DNA of 64,000 bases from an uncultured Desulfovibrionaceae bacterium (GCA_949299515.1 CASGAP010000003.1:62001-126000), one strand, 5' to 3'; counted from the first letter of the stretch, positions 45,578-55,330 are shown. The notes: generated by a model from the sequence alone, not told the origin. Numbers and translations are program-made.

Positions 45578-46669
45578 TTAATGGGTTTTTAGCTTGTCTA
45601 ATTCAGCCATGAATGTTTGTAATAAATTTTCTTCGCCTTGTATAGAGTGAATTATCGTTCCTTTTTTAAAAATTACGCCTTTGCCGCGGCCGCCGGCAAG
45701 GCCTATGTCCGCTTCTTTGGCTTCTCCGGGGCCGTTGACCACGCAGCCCATGACGGCCACTTTCAGGGTATCGGGAAGTTCGATGAGTTTTTCTTCGACT
45801 TTTTCGGCTATTTTTATGAGGTCGATTTCCGTTCTGCCGCAGGTGGGGCAGGATATAAGTTCCGCTCCCATTCGGCGCGAACCTGCGGTGCGCAGAATTT
45901 CTTTGGCAACGGCTATTTCTTCAACGGGGTCGGCGGTCAAGGATACGCGTACTGTGTCGCCTATGCCCATAAGCAGCAGACTTCCGATGCCGAGGGCTGA
46001 TTTGACGCTGCCGCGTATGGGGGTGCCGGCTTCGGTAACGCCGAGATGTACGGGGTAATCCGTTTTTTCGGAGAGCAGTATGTTGGCTTTGATAGTATCG
46101 GTGACGGAAGATGATTTTATCGAAACTTTAATTTGATTTACTCCGCGTTCTTCCAGATATGCGGTATGGCGCAGAGCGCTTTCTACCAGAGCTTCAGGGC
46201 AGGGGCGGCCGTATTTTTCAAGCAGGTCTTTTTCTACTGATCCGGAATTGACGCCGACGCGCACGGAAGCCCCGCAGGCAAGGATTTTTTCCGCTAAAAT
46301 GTCAATGGGACGCGTATCAGGGGTGCCGTCGGCATTTTTTTTGAGTATATTGCCGGGATTGATGCGCAGGGCGGTAAAGCCCGCGTCAAGTGCCGCAAGG
46401 GCAAGGCGGTAATCAAAATGAATGTCGGCAACCAAGGGCAGAGCGCTGTTTTTGTTTAGCTGTGCAAGCGTCAGAGCAGTTTCCATATCCGGAACGGCGA
46501 CCCGTACAATTTCGCAGCCTGCTTTGGCAAGGGCGTCTATTTGTTTTAAGGTTGCCGGCGTATTTTTAGTGGCGGTATTGGTCATGCTTTGGATACGCAC
46601 GGGATTTCTGCCGCCTATGAGGTATGGCCCTATTTTAACCGTTCTTGTGTTTTTTCTCTGCTCAAACAT
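45578..46669 (-). CDS. ispG: Hydroxymethylbutenyl diphosphate synthase IspG
   Basis: 363 aa. Reduces methylerythritol cyclodiphosphate to HMBPP in the MEP isoprenoid pathway; contains a 4Fe-4S cluster. Seen: [14 protein letters not shown] at the start, the TIM-barrel core with LRINPGN, and the C-terminal cluster region [12 protein letters not shown] and [16 protein letters not shown]. The Cys set is complete. Starts inside the last codons of rarD (8-base overlap), 11 bases upstream of proS. Confidence 0.95.
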   Translation of the reverse strand: MFEQRKNTRTVKIGPYLIGGRNPVRIQSMTNTATKNTPATLKQIDALAKAGCEIVRVAVPDMETALTLAQLNKNSALPLVADIHFDYRLALAALDAGFTALRINPGNILKKNADGTPDTRPIDILAEKILACGASVRVGVNSGSVEKDLLEKYGRPCPEALVESALRHTAYLEERGVNQIKVSIKSSSVTDTIKANILLSEKTDYPVHLGVTEAGTPIRGSVKSALGIGSLLLMGIGDTVRVSLTADPVEEIAVAKEILRTAGSRRMGAELISCPTCGRTEIDLIKIAEKVEEKLIELPDTLKVAVMGCVVNGPGEAKEADIGLAGGRGKGVIFKKGTIIHSIQGEENLLQTFMAELDKLKTH

Positions 46670-47549
46670 ATTTTTTCAGCCTTTTGTTTTTGTAAAACAT
46701 ATCCGCAGTATAAATGATTAATGCCAGCCAGACAATAGGGAATGTTATGTAGTCGGAAGGTTTGACCGCTTCATTGGTGCAGAAAATGGCCAAAAGAAAA
46801 TTTATGCTCGGGCTTAAGTACAGGATAAAGCCTATGGTCGTAAAACTTACGGTAATTGCCGCATAACTGAACAGCATGAGCGGAAGCCCCGTAAAAGCAA
46901 TGGTTCCTGCCAGCAGTATATAGTGTAGCGGCGGATAGCCGATGATGCCGAAGTCCGGTTCTGAGGATAAAAGCCAGATAACGGCAAAAGGAGAAATAAT
47001 CATGGTTTCGGCGCAGAGAATGGAAATGGCGTTGGCATTGATGATTTTATGCAGAAAACCGTAAACGGCGAACGTAAAACCGAGGATTAAGCCGTAATAG
47101 GGTATATGCCCGTAAGAGAACATACCATAACTTACGCCGATAAAAACCAGCAAAATCGCCGCTGCCTGGTATTTGTTCAAAACATCGCCGAATACAATGC
47201 GGCCGATGATAATGCTGAGAATAGGGGTAATGTAGTAACCGAGGCTGACTTCAATGGCTTTGCCGTTGTTTATGGCGTAAATGTAGACACCCCAGTTTAT
47301 GGCAAGAAATACGGAAGCCGTTATCAGGTTTACGGCAACTTTGCGGTTTGCAAACAGGTTTTTTACAAGGTGAAGGCGCTTGGTTGCGGTAATCAGCACA
47401 ATAGCAAACAAAAACGAGCAGACCATGCGCAGGCTGAGAATACTGACAGGCTGCAGGTATGATAACAGTGGCCAAAATAAAATTCCCACTCCCCATAAGG
47501 CTTGGGAGGCGATACAGCATAAAAGTCCTTGTTGTTCTCTGGAAAGCAT
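46662..47549 (-). CDS. rarD: RarD, EamA-family transporter
   Basis: 295 aa. Ten-helix membrane protein of the drug/metabolite transporter superfamily. Seen: LCCIASQALWGVGILFWPLL at the start, then the RarD-typical NWGVYIYAINNGKAIEVSLG and LGYYITPILSIIIGRIVF. Substrate is not established in most bacteria. A start 9 codons upstream is possible; the ATG at 47549 has an AGGA site. First gene of the rarD-ispG-proS group, and behind the terminator of the slyB-like lipoprotein. Confidence 0.9.
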   Translation of the reverse strand: MLSREQQGLLCCIASQALWGVGILFWPLLSYLQPVSILSLRMVCSFLFAIVLITATKRLHLVKNLFANRKVAVNLITASVFLAINWGVYIYAINNGKAIEVSLGYYITPILSIIIGRIVFGDVLNKYQAAAILLVFIGVSYGMFSYGHIPYYGLILGFTFAVYGFLHKIINANAISILCAETMIISPFAVIWLLSSEPDFGIIGYPPLHYILLAGTIAFTGLPLMLFSYAAITVSFTTIGFILYLSPSINFLLAIFCTNEAVKPSDYITFPIVWLALIIYTADMFYKNKRLKKYV

Positions 47550-47574
47550 ACTAATTCCTGTAAAAAGGCATAAC

Positions 47575-47596
47575 AAAAGCGACCGAAGTCGCTTTT
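47575..47596 (-). terminator. Terminator of the hisH-hisF-lipoprotein operon
   Basis: AAAAGCGAC / GTCGCTTTT hairpin with a 4-base loop (47575-47583, 47588-47596), 25 bases behind the lipoprotein stop. Confidence 0.7.
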
Positions 47597-47620
47597 GGAG
47601 AAAAAGAAAGCAGATTATAA

Positions 47621-48070
47621 TTAAATAGGTTCTACACGGGAGAAGTTGTTGCCGAGCATGACGCGGACTCTTTGTCCTACATGAAGCTGAATATCGGGTC
47701 TTTCAATAACGGAAAGGGTTTGACCGTTATCCGTATCTACAATAATTTCAAGTGCTTTGCCGTTCACCTGTTTGCCTGCATAGGCACCTGCGACGGCACC
47801 CAAGGCTGTTCCGAGCGCAACTGCGGCCACTTTGCCCGTTCCGCTGCCGAAAGCGCTACCGATGGCAGCGCCGGAAACGCCGCCGAGCACGCCGCCGAGC
47901 GTTGTTTCGCCTTCATTATCAACACTTATTTCCTGAATGCTGGAAATTGTACCGTAATGGACATAATAAGCCTGAGACTGGCCGACGCTGCCGCGTTGGT
48001 TCACAGTCGTACAAGCAGAGAACATGAAAACAGCAATGAACATGATTAGAATATTGAACTTTGTTTTCAT
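47621..48070 (-). CDS. Glycine-zipper outer-membrane lipoprotein (SlyB-like)
   Basis: 149 aa. Seen: lipoprotein signal with lipobox FSAC (Cys20), then a glycine-zipper region (about 58-102, GGVLGGVSGAAIGSAFGSGT and ALGAVAGAYAG), then a beta-rich C-terminal domain ending NFSRVEPI. The form is that of SlyB/PcP lipoproteins that stabilise the outer membrane. 27 bases behind hisF, so co-transcribed with it, though the link to histidine synthesis is probably only positional. Confidence 0.85.
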   Translation of the reverse strand: MKTKFNILIMFIAVFMFSACTTVNQRGSVGQSQAYYVHYGTISSIQEISVDNEGETTLGGVLGGVSGAAIGSAFGSGTGKVAAVALGTALGAVAGAYAGKQVNGKALEIIVDTDNGQTLSVIERPDIQLHVGQRVRVMLGNNFSRVEPI

Positions 48071-48097
48071 CTTTACCTCGCTTTTAAAGAATGTTTC

Positions 48098-48880
48098 TTA
48101 TTCTCTGACGGGTATCATAGCTTCTTTCATTACGGTTTTCAAGTCTTTTATTGTGTAGGTTCCGTAATGGACAACGGACGCCACAAGCGCCGCCGACGCT
48201 TTGCCCTTTGTTACGGCTTCAGCCAAATCTTCCGGTTTGCCCGCACCGCCCGAGGCTATGACCGGTATCTGCACGGCTTCGCATATCATTCTGGTAAGAT
48301 TGATTTCGTAGCCTTCTTTGGTGCCGTCGGCGTCAATGGAATTGACGCACAGTTCGCCGGCGCCGAGGGCTTCGCATTTTTTGGCCCATTCGACTGCGTC
48401 TATGCCGCAGTAAGTTCTGCCGCCGTGGATAACTATTTCGTATCCGGAAGGAATGGTGTCGGATTTTTCAACCTGCTTGACATCCATGCCTACGACTATG
48501 GCTTGGGAGCCGAAAGCTTCCGCTCCTTCCGCAATGAGGCCGGGATTTTTGACCGCAGCAGAATTTATGGAAACTTTTTCCGCTCCTGCCAAAAGTACGG
48601 CGCGCATATCTTCTACGGAATTAATGCCGCCGCCCACGCAGAAGGGGATAAAGATGTTTTTGGCCACGTTTTCCACGACGTCAAGCATAATGCCGCGTTT
48701 TTCATGGGAGGCGGTGATATCGTAAAAAACGATTTCGTCGGCGCCTTCATCGTAATATTTTTTGGCTGTTTCCACGGGATCGCCGATGTCGATATTGTTT
48801 TCGAATTTGATGCCTTTGGTCAGTCTGCCGTCGCGCACGTCAAGGCAGGGGATAATTCTTTTGCACAGATTTCCTTTCAT
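48098..48880 (-). CDS. hisF: Imidazole glycerol phosphate synthase subunit HisF
   Basis: 260 aa cyclase subunit. Takes ammonia from HisH to make imidazole glycerol phosphate and AICAR. Seen: a TIM barrel starting [18 protein letters not shown] with the catalytic Asp, then [31 protein letters not shown] and the C-terminal phosphate-binding [12 protein letters not shown]. Length is typical. Lies 29 bases behind hisH; together they form one enzyme. No other his gene is in the window. Confidence 0.95.
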   Translation of the reverse strand: MKGNLCKRIIPCLDVRDGRLTKGIKFENNIDIGDPVETAKKYYDEGADEIVFYDITASHEKRGIMLDVVENVAKNIFIPFCVGGGINSVEDMRAVLLAGAEKVSINSAAVKNPGLIAEGAEAFGSQAIVVGMDVKQVEKSDTIPSGYEIVIHGGRTYCGIDAVEWAKKCEALGAGELCVNSIDADGTKEGYEINLTRMICEAVQIPVIASGGAGKPEDLAEAVTKGKASAALVASVVHYGTYTIKDLKTVMKEAMIPVRE

Positions 48881-48909
48881 TTCTCAACCTTAATATTTTT
48901 GCTTGCCGT

Positions 48910-49563
48910 TTATTTTGACGCCGCAGCGCAGTAACCGCAGAAATTTTTTAACAGCTGCAGGCCGGTTTTGCCGCTTTTTTCGGGGTGAAACTGCACGGCC
49001 CACAGTCCGTCGGTTCCGTAAACCGCCGTAAATTCTTTGCCGTAGGTGCTTGTGGCAAGGACAAGATTGTTGTCCTGCGGTTCGGGATAATAGCTGTGTA
49101 CGTAATAAACCGTGGAGCCGCTTTGTATGTTATGGAATAAGGGGCTGTCTTTTTTTATGGCAATGCTGTTCCAGCCCATGTGCGGTATGCGGATTTTTTC
49201 GGGTACATTATGCTCGTCGCAGCCGTCTGTCCAGGTTTCGTCAAACTTTTTGCAGACACCGGGAATAATGCCGAGAGTTTTTGTGCTGCTTTCTTCGCTG
49301 TAATCGAGCAGAATCTGACAGCCGAGGCAAATGCCGAGCAAAGGCTTTTTCTGTCTGACAAGTTCCCTCAGCAGGCTGTCCTGATTTTTTGAAGTCAGTC
49401 TGTCCATAGCCTGTTTGGCTGCGCCGACTCCCGGAAAAATAACGCCGTCGGCGTTCATGATAGTTTTGTCGTCGTCGGTAATGCAGGCAGGTATTCCCAA
49501 AAAATTCAGGGCGCGCAGAACGCTTGTTTGGTTTCCTGCTTTGTAGTCAAGAATCGCTATCAT
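48910..49563 (-). CDS. hisH: Imidazole glycerol phosphate synthase subunit HisH
   Basis: 217 aa class I glutamine amidotransferase. Seen: FPGVGAAKQAMDRL, the nucleophile Cys in LGICLGCQILLDYSEES and the His-Glu pair in VQFHPEKSGKTG near the C-terminus. These form the catalytic triad that feeds ammonia to HisF. First gene of the hisH-hisF-lipoprotein group, divergent from serS across a 138-base gap. Confidence 0.95.
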   Translation of the reverse strand: MIAILDYKAGNQTSVLRALNFLGIPACITDDDKTIMNADGVIFPGVGAAKQAMDRLTSKNQDSLLRELVRQKKPLLGICLGCQILLDYSEESSTKTLGIIPGVCKKFDETWTDGCDEHNVPEKIRIPHMGWNSIAIKKDSPLFHNIQSGSTVYYVHSYYPEPQDNNLVLATSTYGKEFTAVYGTDGLWAVQFHPEKSGKTGLQLLKNFCGYCAAASK

Positions 49564-49701
49564 ATTTTTCCCCTAAAAAATGAAGTTCAGCAAAAGATTA
49601 TCCTTGCTAATGTATTAAGTAAAGGATAAAATGCACCCATATGAAATTCGGAAAACCGATGTTATTTTTATTTATAGGGTAAATCCCGCAAGGAGGCTGT
49701 T

Positions 49702-50970
49702 GTGCTTGATCTGAAAATTATGCAAAAAGAACCCGAACGTGTTGCCAAAGCGCTGGCAGACAGAAATTCTTCCATAAGCATTGATGAATTTTTGGCTCTC
49801 GACGCCCGCCGCCGCGCCGCTCTTTCCGAAGTGGAAACGCTTAAAAGCAAGCGCAATGCAGAATCCGCACAAGTAGCAAAAATGAAAAAAGCCGGAGAAG
49901 ACGCAAGCGCGCTTATGGCCGAACTTGGCGCTTTGTCCGATAAAATTAAAGCCTTGGATGCCGAAGCCGAAGCCATTAAAGCCGAGCAGGAAGAGTTTAT
50001 GCTTTCTGTTCCCAATATCCCCGATGCTTCCGTTCCCGTCGGCAGGGACGAAAACGACAACGTGGAAGTCTACCGCTTCGGCGAACCCCGAAAATTTGAC
50101 TTTCCCGTAAAAGACCATGTGGATTTGGGCGCGCCGTTCGGGCTTGATTTTGAACGTGCCTCCAAACTTTCAGGGGCAAGGTTTGCCGTGTCCATCGGCA
50201 AGCTTGCGCGTCTTGAACGTGCTATCATGAACTTTTATCTTGATACGCAGACTCTTGAATTCGGTCATACCGAAGTCAATGTGCCTTTGCTTGTAACCAG
50301 AAATACCATGAAAGGAACGGGCCAGCTTCCAAAATTTGAAGAAGACCTGTTTAAAATTCAGGGCTGGGAGCATTTTCTTATTCCTACGGCGGAAGTGCCG
50401 CTGACAAATCTGCACGCGGGCGAAGTGCTGGACGAGGATATGCTGCCCATTTGGTATACGGCGGCAAGCTCCTGCTTCCGTTCGGAAGCCGGGGCCTACG
50501 GCAAGGATACCCGCGGCCTTATCCGTCAGCACCAGTTTACCAAGGTGGAAATGGTGCATTTTGCCCATCCCGAAAAATCCTGGGAAGATCTTGAAAAAAT
50601 GCGCCGCTTTGCGGAAACGCTGCTGGAACGCCTTGAACTTCCGTACAGAACCATTACGCTCTGCACCGGCGATATGGGCTTCAGTTCCGCAAAAACCTAT
50701 GACGTGGAAGTGTGGATACCGTCCCAAAATACGTACCGCGAAATTTCTTCCTGTTCCAACTGCACCGACTTCCAAGCCCGCCGCGCCAATATCAAATTCA
50801 GACCCAAAGGCGGCGGAAAACCGGAATTTGTGCATACGCTTAACGGTTCAGGCCTGCCGACCGGCCGTTCTCTTGTTGCCGTTATGGAAAACTATCAGCA
50901 GGAAGACGGTTCCATTAAAGTTCCCGATGTTCTTGTTCCGTATATGGGCGGCATAAAAGAAATCCGTTAG
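49702..50970 (+). CDS. serS: Seryl-tRNA synthetase
   Basis: 422 aa class II synthetase. Seen: an N-terminal long helical arm (about 1-105, the tRNA-binding coiled coil), motif 2 ([20 protein letters not shown]), motif 3 ([17 protein letters not shown]) and the conserved end [11 protein letters not shown] start with a strong AGGAGG site. Likely charges tRNA-Ser and, where present, tRNA-Sec. Stands alone; no T-box was seen in the 138-base leader. Confidence 0.95.
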   Translation: MLDLKIMQKEPERVAKALADRNSSISIDEFLALDARRRAALSEVETLKSKRNAESAQVAKMKKAGEDASALMAELGALSDKIKALDAEAEAIKAEQEEFMLSVPNIPDASVPVGRDENDNVEVYRFGEPRKFDFPVKDHVDLGAPFGLDFERASKLSGARFAVSIGKLARLERAIMNFYLDTQTLEFGHTEVNVPLLVTRNTMKGTGQLPKFEEDLFKIQGWEHFLIPTAEVPLTNLHAGEVLDEDMLPIWYTAASSCFRSEAGAYGKDTRGLIRQHQFTKVEMVHFAHPEKSWEDLEKMRRFAETLLERLELPYRTITLCTGDMGFSSAKTYDVEVWIPSQNTYREISSCSNCTDFQARRANIKFRPKGGGKPEFVHTLNGSGLPTGRSLVAVMENYQQEDGSIKVPDVLVPYMGGIKEIR

Positions 50971-50983
50971 TCATACGCTTAAC

Positions 50984-51017
50984 TTGACATTTAAAAAATA
51001 ATCATTATTCTTATAAT
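50984..51017 (+). promoter_or_regulatory. Promoter with palindromic candidate operator of dfx
   Basis: TTGACA at 50984-50989 and TATAAT at 51012-51017; the gap of 22 is long, so TTTAAA at 50990 may be the true -35. Between them AATAAT-C-ATTATT (50997-51009) is a perfect palindrome resembling Fur/PerR boxes. Confidence 0.45.
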
Positions 51018-51037
51018 ACCAATTTTTGGAGGATACA

Positions 51038-51415
51038 ATGAATCAATTGCATGATGTGTATAAGTGCCTGCATTGCGGCAATATTGTTGAATTTGTCAAT
51101 CCCGGCAAAGCTCCGCTTATGTGCTGCGGTGAAAAAATGAAACATATGGCAGAAGGCACCAGTGACGGCGCCAAAGAAAAGCACGTGCCCGTGCTTGAAA
51201 AAGTCGAAGGCGGCTACAAAGTTACCGTCGGCTCCGCTCTCCACGCCATGACCGAAGAACACTATATCGAATGGATTGAACTTATTGCCGACGGCGTAAG
51301 CTATAAAAAGTTCCTTAAGCCCGGCGATGAGCCAGTTGCAGAATTCTGTCTTGAAGCAGAAACTGTTTATGCCCGTGAATACTGTAATTTGCACGGATTG
51401 TACAAATCCTTGTAA
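51038..51415 (+). CDS. dfx: Desulfoferrodoxin (2Fe superoxide reductase)
   Basis: 125 aa. Reduces superoxide to hydrogen peroxide. Seen: the desulforedoxin domain with Cys10, Cys13, Cys29 and Cys30 (centre I), then the catalytic centre II ligands His49, His69, His75, Cys116 and His119, with Glu47 and Lys48 next to the first His. All ligands present. A start four codons upstream is possible; the ATG at 51038 has GGAGG and the usual beginning. Followed after 21 bases by rubredoxin, its electron donor. Confidence 0.95.
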   Translation: MNQLHDVYKCLHCGNIVEFVNPGKAPLMCCGEKMKHMAEGTSDGAKEKHVPVLEKVEGGYKVTVGSALHAMTEEHYIEWIELIADGVSYKKFLKPGDEPVAEFCLEAETVYAREYCNLHGLYKSL

Positions 51416-51436
51416 AATTTAATAATGGAGAAAACT

Positions 51437-51595
51437 ATGGAAAAGTATGTATGTGAAGTGTGCGGCTATGAATATGATCCGGCAGCAGGTGATCCGGACA
51501 ACGGCGCAGCAGCAGGCACCGAATTTAAAGATGTAGATGCCAGCTGGGTTTGCCCCATCTGTGGCGCGCCCAAATCACAATTCAGCCCTGCATAA
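51437..51595 (+). CDS. rub: Rubredoxin
   Basis: 52 aa. Small one-iron electron carrier. Seen: [20 protein letters not shown] at the start and WVCPICGAP near the end, with Cys6, Cys9, Cys39 and Cys42 as ligands and the typical Asp/Pro/Gly surface. A GGAG site lies before the ATG at 51437. Between dfx and roo, it can give electrons to both the superoxide reductase and the oxygen reductase, as known in Desulfovibrio. Followed by a hairpin. Confidence 0.96.
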   Translation: MEKYVCEVCGYEYDPAAGDPDNGAAAGTEFKDVDASWVCPICGAPKSQFSPA

Positions 51596-51601
51596 GGAAA
51601 A

Positions 51602-51635
51602 AATAAGAGATTCAAGAAGTCTTGAATCTCTTATT
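51602..51635 (+). terminator. Long hairpin between rub and roo
   Basis: Perfect 16-bp arms (51602-51617, 51620-51635) with only two bases between them. No long T-run follows, so it may reduce read-through or protect the dfx-rub mRNA rather than terminate fully. Confidence 0.5.
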
Positions 51636-51664
51636 ATTTAATAGAATTTTCAATAGGGGACATT

Positions 51665-52873
51665 ATGCAACCTGTTACGTTAAAAAATGATATTTACTGG
51701 GTGGGGGCTGTTGACTACAATCTCCGCAATTTTCACCGTTACAGCCGTTCTCCCATGGGTTCCACGTATAATGCGTATCTTGTAAAGGACGAAAAAAACG
51801 TTCTTTTCGATACTGTTGACGAAGAATATGTGGAAGAACTGCTTAAACGCATTTTTGCCGTTATGAATCCGGAAGACATTGACTATATTGTGCTTAACCA
51901 TATGGAAAAAGACCATGCCGGAAGCATTGAGCGCATAGTTGAAGTCTGCAAACCGGAAAAGATTTTCTGCTCCGTTATGGGCGAAAAATCCTTAAAAGCA
52001 CAGTTTAAAACCGAAGGCTGGCCGATTCAGGTGGTTAAAGACGGTGAACGCCTGAACATCGGCAAACGCAATATCACTTTCCTCGAAACCCGTATGCTGC
52101 ACTGGCCGGACAGCATGGTTTCTTACCTTGAAGAAGACAAAGTGCTTTTCTCCAACGACGCTTTCGGACAGAACGTTGCAACCAGCCGCCGCTTTGTTGA
52201 TGAATATGAACGCTGCTCTTTGCTGCACGCCATGAAGGATTATTATTACAATATTATTCTTCCGTATTCACCGCTTGTGCTTAAAACTGTGGAAAGAATC
52301 AACAAGCTTGGTTTGGAATTTGACATTATCGCTCCTGACCACGGACTTATTTTCAGAACTCCGGACGATATAAAATTCCTTTTTGAAACCTATGCGGAAA
52401 TGGCAGAGCAGCCCTATAAGCTCCGTGCCGTCATTGCTTATGAATCTTTGTGGGGTGCTACCAAGAAAATGGCTTATGCCGTTGCGGACGGCCTTGAAAG
52501 CGTGGGTGTTCCGTTTACCATTATCGATGCTCAGGAAAACCATTGTTCTACTGTTATGAACGAACTTGCCGATTCCAGTGCGCTTATTTTGGGCTCTTCC
52601 ACCAGAAACAATATGCCCCTTGTAAATATGATCGGATTAATTGCCCATGTGAAAGGTCTGAAACCTAAAAATCTTGTCGGTGCCGCGTTCGGTTCTTACG
52701 GCTGGTCAGGCGAATCTCCGAAAATGATTAATGATGAGCTTGTGTCCATGGGTGTTGAAGTTGTGGCTGAGCCGGTTAAAGCCTATTTCGGCCCCAATGA
52801 AGCAGAACTTAAAGCTTGCTTTGAACTTGGTCAAAAAGTAGGCTTGGCTTTAAAAGAAAAAGTTAACGCGTAG
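51665..52873 (+). CDS. roo: Rubredoxin:oxygen oxidoreductase (flavodiiron protein)
   Basis: 402 aa. Reduces oxygen to water (or NO) with electrons from rubredoxin. Seen: metallo-beta-lactamase-like domain with diiron ligands His79, Glu81, Asp83 and His84 (HMEKDH), further His ligands later, and a C-terminal flavodoxin domain (about 255-400) with the FMN loop SLWGATKKMAYA. Length and domain order match the Desulfovibrio enzyme. An AGGGGA site precedes the ATG. Followed by a strong terminator. Confidence 0.96.
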   Translation: MQPVTLKNDIYWVGAVDYNLRNFHRYSRSPMGSTYNAYLVKDEKNVLFDTVDEEYVEELLKRIFAVMNPEDIDYIVLNHMEKDHAGSIERIVEVCKPEKIFCSVMGEKSLKAQFKTEGWPIQVVKDGERLNIGKRNITFLETRMLHWPDSMVSYLEEDKVLFSNDAFGQNVATSRRFVDEYERCSLLHAMKDYYYNIILPYSPLVLKTVERINKLGLEFDIIAPDHGLIFRTPDDIKFLFETYAEMAEQPYKLRAVIAYESLWGATKKMAYAVADGLESVGVPFTIIDAQENHCSTVMNELADSSALILGSSTRNNMPLVNMIGLIAHVKGLKPKNLVGAAFGSYGWSGESPKMINDELVSMGVEVVAEPVKAYFGPNEAELKACFELGQKVGLALKEKVNA

Positions 52874-52882
52874 TTGCATAAT

Positions 52883-52925
52883 CCCATATCCTTTTTTTCT
52901 CTCTCAGAAGGATGTGGGGTTTTTT
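52883..52925 (+). terminator. Terminator of roo
   Basis: CCCATATCCTT (52883-52893) pairs with AAGGATGTGGG (52908-52918) with one G-T, then T6. Confidence 0.75.
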
Positions 52926-52946
52926 GTCTAAAATTTTGGAGGCTTT

Positions 52947-54290
52947 ATGGATGTTGTTCTCCTTTCCAGGCTGCAGTTTGCCGTAGCGGTGTTTTTTCAC
53001 TTTATTTTTGTTCCGCTCACGCTCGGCATCACTGTTTTGCTTGCCATAATGGAAACTGCCTATGTAAAAACCGGCAATGATATGTATAAAAGAATGGTAA
53101 AGTTTTGGGGCAAACTCTTTATCATTAACTTTGTTTTGGGTATTGTTACCGGTATAACGCTGGAATTTCAGTTCGGTACCAACTGGTCAAAATACAGTAC
53201 CTTTGTCGGGGATATTTTCGGTTCCCTGCTCGCCATTGAAGCAACGGTGGCTTTTTTTCTGGAATCTACCTTTGTTGCGGTATGGATTTTCGGCTGGGAA
53301 AAAGTCAGCAAAAAAGTGCACTGTGCCGCTATTTGGCTTGTAGCCGCTGCCAGCAATATTTCTGCGTTGTGGATTATACTTGCCAACGGTTTTATGCAGA
53401 ACCCGGTCGGTTATGTGATGCGCAACGGCAGAGCCGAACTTGCAGATTTTTTTGCAGTGCTTTCCAACCCCTATGGCTGGGGACAGTATTTTCATACGAT
53501 TTCAAGTGCCTGGATGCTTGCGGGCTTTTTTGTGCTCGGTATCTCCGCTTGGCATTTAATCCGTAAAAATGAAACAGAACTTTTCAAAAGTTCCGTAAAA
53601 TTTGCCGCACCGTTTACTTTGGTTCTTGCTCTTTTGGTTGCTTTGTTCGGCCACCATCAAGGCAATAACGTTGCGGTCTATCAGCCGGCAAAGCTCGCTG
53701 CCATGGAATCCCACTGGGAAACTTCAGCCAATGCGCCGATGTACGGTATAGTCTGGCCTGATGAAGAAAACAATAAAAATGCCGTGGAAGCAATAAAAAT
53801 TCCGGGACTTCTCAGCTTTTTGGCGTATAACGATTTCAATGCCGAAGTCAAAGGCCTGAATGATTTTCCGGAAGAAGACCATCCGCCGGTATTGCTGACT
53901 TTCCTGTCTTTCCGGTTTATGGTGGCCATGGGCGGTATTTTTATTCTTTTGGCATTTTTTGCTTGGAGAAAAAGAGAAGATTTGGCGCAGTGCCCGCTGC
54001 TGTGCAAACTGCTTACGTATGCCATTCCTCTGCCGTATATTACTATTATGGCAGGCTGGATGATTGCGGAAGTCGGTCGTCAGCCGTGGATTGTGTACGG
54101 ACTTATGCGTACAAGCGATGCTGTTTCGCCGGTTCCGGTATCCAGTGTTGCGGTTTCTTTGCTGAGTTTTATTGTGGTGTATACCGCACTTGGCATTCTT
54201 GATATTTATCTGCTTATCAAGTATGCACGCAAGGGTCCGAAACCTTCCGAACAAGCACAAATTGCTGACGACAGCGAAGGAGTTGCATAA
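52947..54290 (+). CDS. cydA: Cytochrome bd quinol oxidase subunit I
   Basis: 447 aa. Oxidises menaquinol/ubiquinol and reduces oxygen to water. Seen: haem ligand His18 in VVLLSRLQFAVAVFFHF, nine or so helices, the periplasmic Q-loop region and GRQPWIVYGLMRT. The Q-loop is short, as in Gram-positive and many anaerobe enzymes. Overlaps cydB by one base (TAATG). GGAGG precedes the ATG. In a strict anaerobe this oxidase protects against low oxygen. Confidence 0.95.
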   Translation: MDVVLLSRLQFAVAVFFHFIFVPLTLGITVLLAIMETAYVKTGNDMYKRMVKFWGKLFIINFVLGIVTGITLEFQFGTNWSKYSTFVGDIFGSLLAIEATVAFFLESTFVAVWIFGWEKVSKKVHCAAIWLVAAASNISALWIILANGFMQNPVGYVMRNGRAELADFFAVLSNPYGWGQYFHTISSAWMLAGFFVLGISAWHLIRKNETELFKSSVKFAAPFTLVLALLVALFGHHQGNNVAVYQPAKLAAMESHWETSANAPMYGIVWPDEENNKNAVEAIKIPGLLSFLAYNDFNAEVKGLNDFPEEDHPPVLLTFLSFRFMVAMGGIFILLAFFAWRKREDLAQCPLLCKLLTYAIPLPYITIMAGWMIAEVGRQPWIVYGLMRTSDAVSPVPVSSVAVSLLSFIVVYTALGILDIYLLIKYARKGPKPSEQAQIADDSEGVA

Positions 54291-55330
54291 TGAGTATTGA
54301 ATTCTTGCTTGGTGTTTGGTTCTTTTTATGGGCTCTTTTATGGGCTGTGTACTTTATGTTGGACGGGTTTGATTTGGGTGCAGCAACCCTTATGCCGTTT
54401 ATTGCCAAAAATGACGACGAAAAGCGCATTGTGTACAATTCTTCCGGTCCTTTTTGGGACGGAAACGAAGTTTGGCTTATTACTGCCGGCGGCGTGACGT
54501 TTGCGGCTTTTCCCGTTGCATACGCCGTAATGTTCAGTGCATTGTACGCACCGCTGCTTCTTTTGCTTTTTGCTCTGATTTTCCGTGCCGTGGCTTTTGA
54601 GTTCAGAAGCAAAATCAATGATGACAGATGGCGCAAACTTTGTGATGCTGTTTTGTTTTTGGGTTCGTTTGTTCCGGCGCTTTTGCTCGGTGTTGCTTTT
54701 GCCAACCTGTTTATGGGCATTCCCATTGATGCGGACGGTGTTTATCACGGAAACATTTTGAAACTGCTTAATCCTTACGGACTTGCCGGCGGCATTTTCT
54801 TTGTCTGCATTTTTTGTATGCACGGGGCATTGTGGCTGCGTTTCAAGGCAGAGGGCGATTTGCAGGAACGGGCAAGAAAAGCTGCCCATATTCTTTGGTA
54901 TGTCGTGCTTGCTTTGGTAATTGCATTTTTGGCGCTGACCGATTATTATACCTTTATTTTGGATAATATTTCAGAAGCTCCGTTTATTTATGCGTTCCTT
55001 GTGCTTGCCGTTATTGCGCTTTTGGGCGTGCGTTTCTTCATGTTCCACGGAAAATCCCCGATATCCGCTTGGGCCTGCAGTGCGCTGTTTATTGTATGTC
55101 TTACTCTTTTTGCCGTGCTCGGAATGTTCCCCAATATCATTATTTCGAGTATTGACCCTGCATACAGTATTACGGTATTTAACGGTGCTTCAAGCCACTT
55201 GACCCTGACTATTATGTTTATTGTGGTTCTTATCGGCGTGCCGGTTGTTATTGCCTATCAGGCATGGGTATATTGGGTCTTTTCTCATAAAATAACCCAG
55301 AAAGAACTTGCTTCCGACCACGCTTATTAG
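54290..55330 (+). CDS. cydB: Cytochrome bd quinol oxidase subunit II
   Basis: 346 aa. Seen: the signature FMLDGFDLGAATLMPFIAK and FWDGNEVWLITAGGVTFAAF at the start, then eight to nine helices. It forms the oxidase with CydA. No cydX-like small ORF or cydCD follows. The stop TAG shares its final G with the first base of the dispersed repeat, as ppiB does. The C-terminus (ITQKELASDHAY) looks complete. Confidence 0.95.
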   Translation: MSIEFLLGVWFFLWALLWAVYFMLDGFDLGAATLMPFIAKNDDEKRIVYNSSGPFWDGNEVWLITAGGVTFAAFPVAYAVMFSALYAPLLLLLFALIFRAVAFEFRSKINDDRWRKLCDAVLFLGSFVPALLLGVAFANLFMGIPIDADGVYHGNILKLLNPYGLAGGIFFVCIFCMHGALWLRFKAEGDLQERARKAAHILWYVVLALVIAFLALTDYYTFILDNISEAPFIYAFLVLAVIALLGVRFFMFHGKSPISAWACSALFIVCLTLFAVLGMFPNIIISSIDPAYSITVFNGASSHLTLTIMFIVVLIGVPVVIAYQAWVYWVFSHKITQKELASDHAY

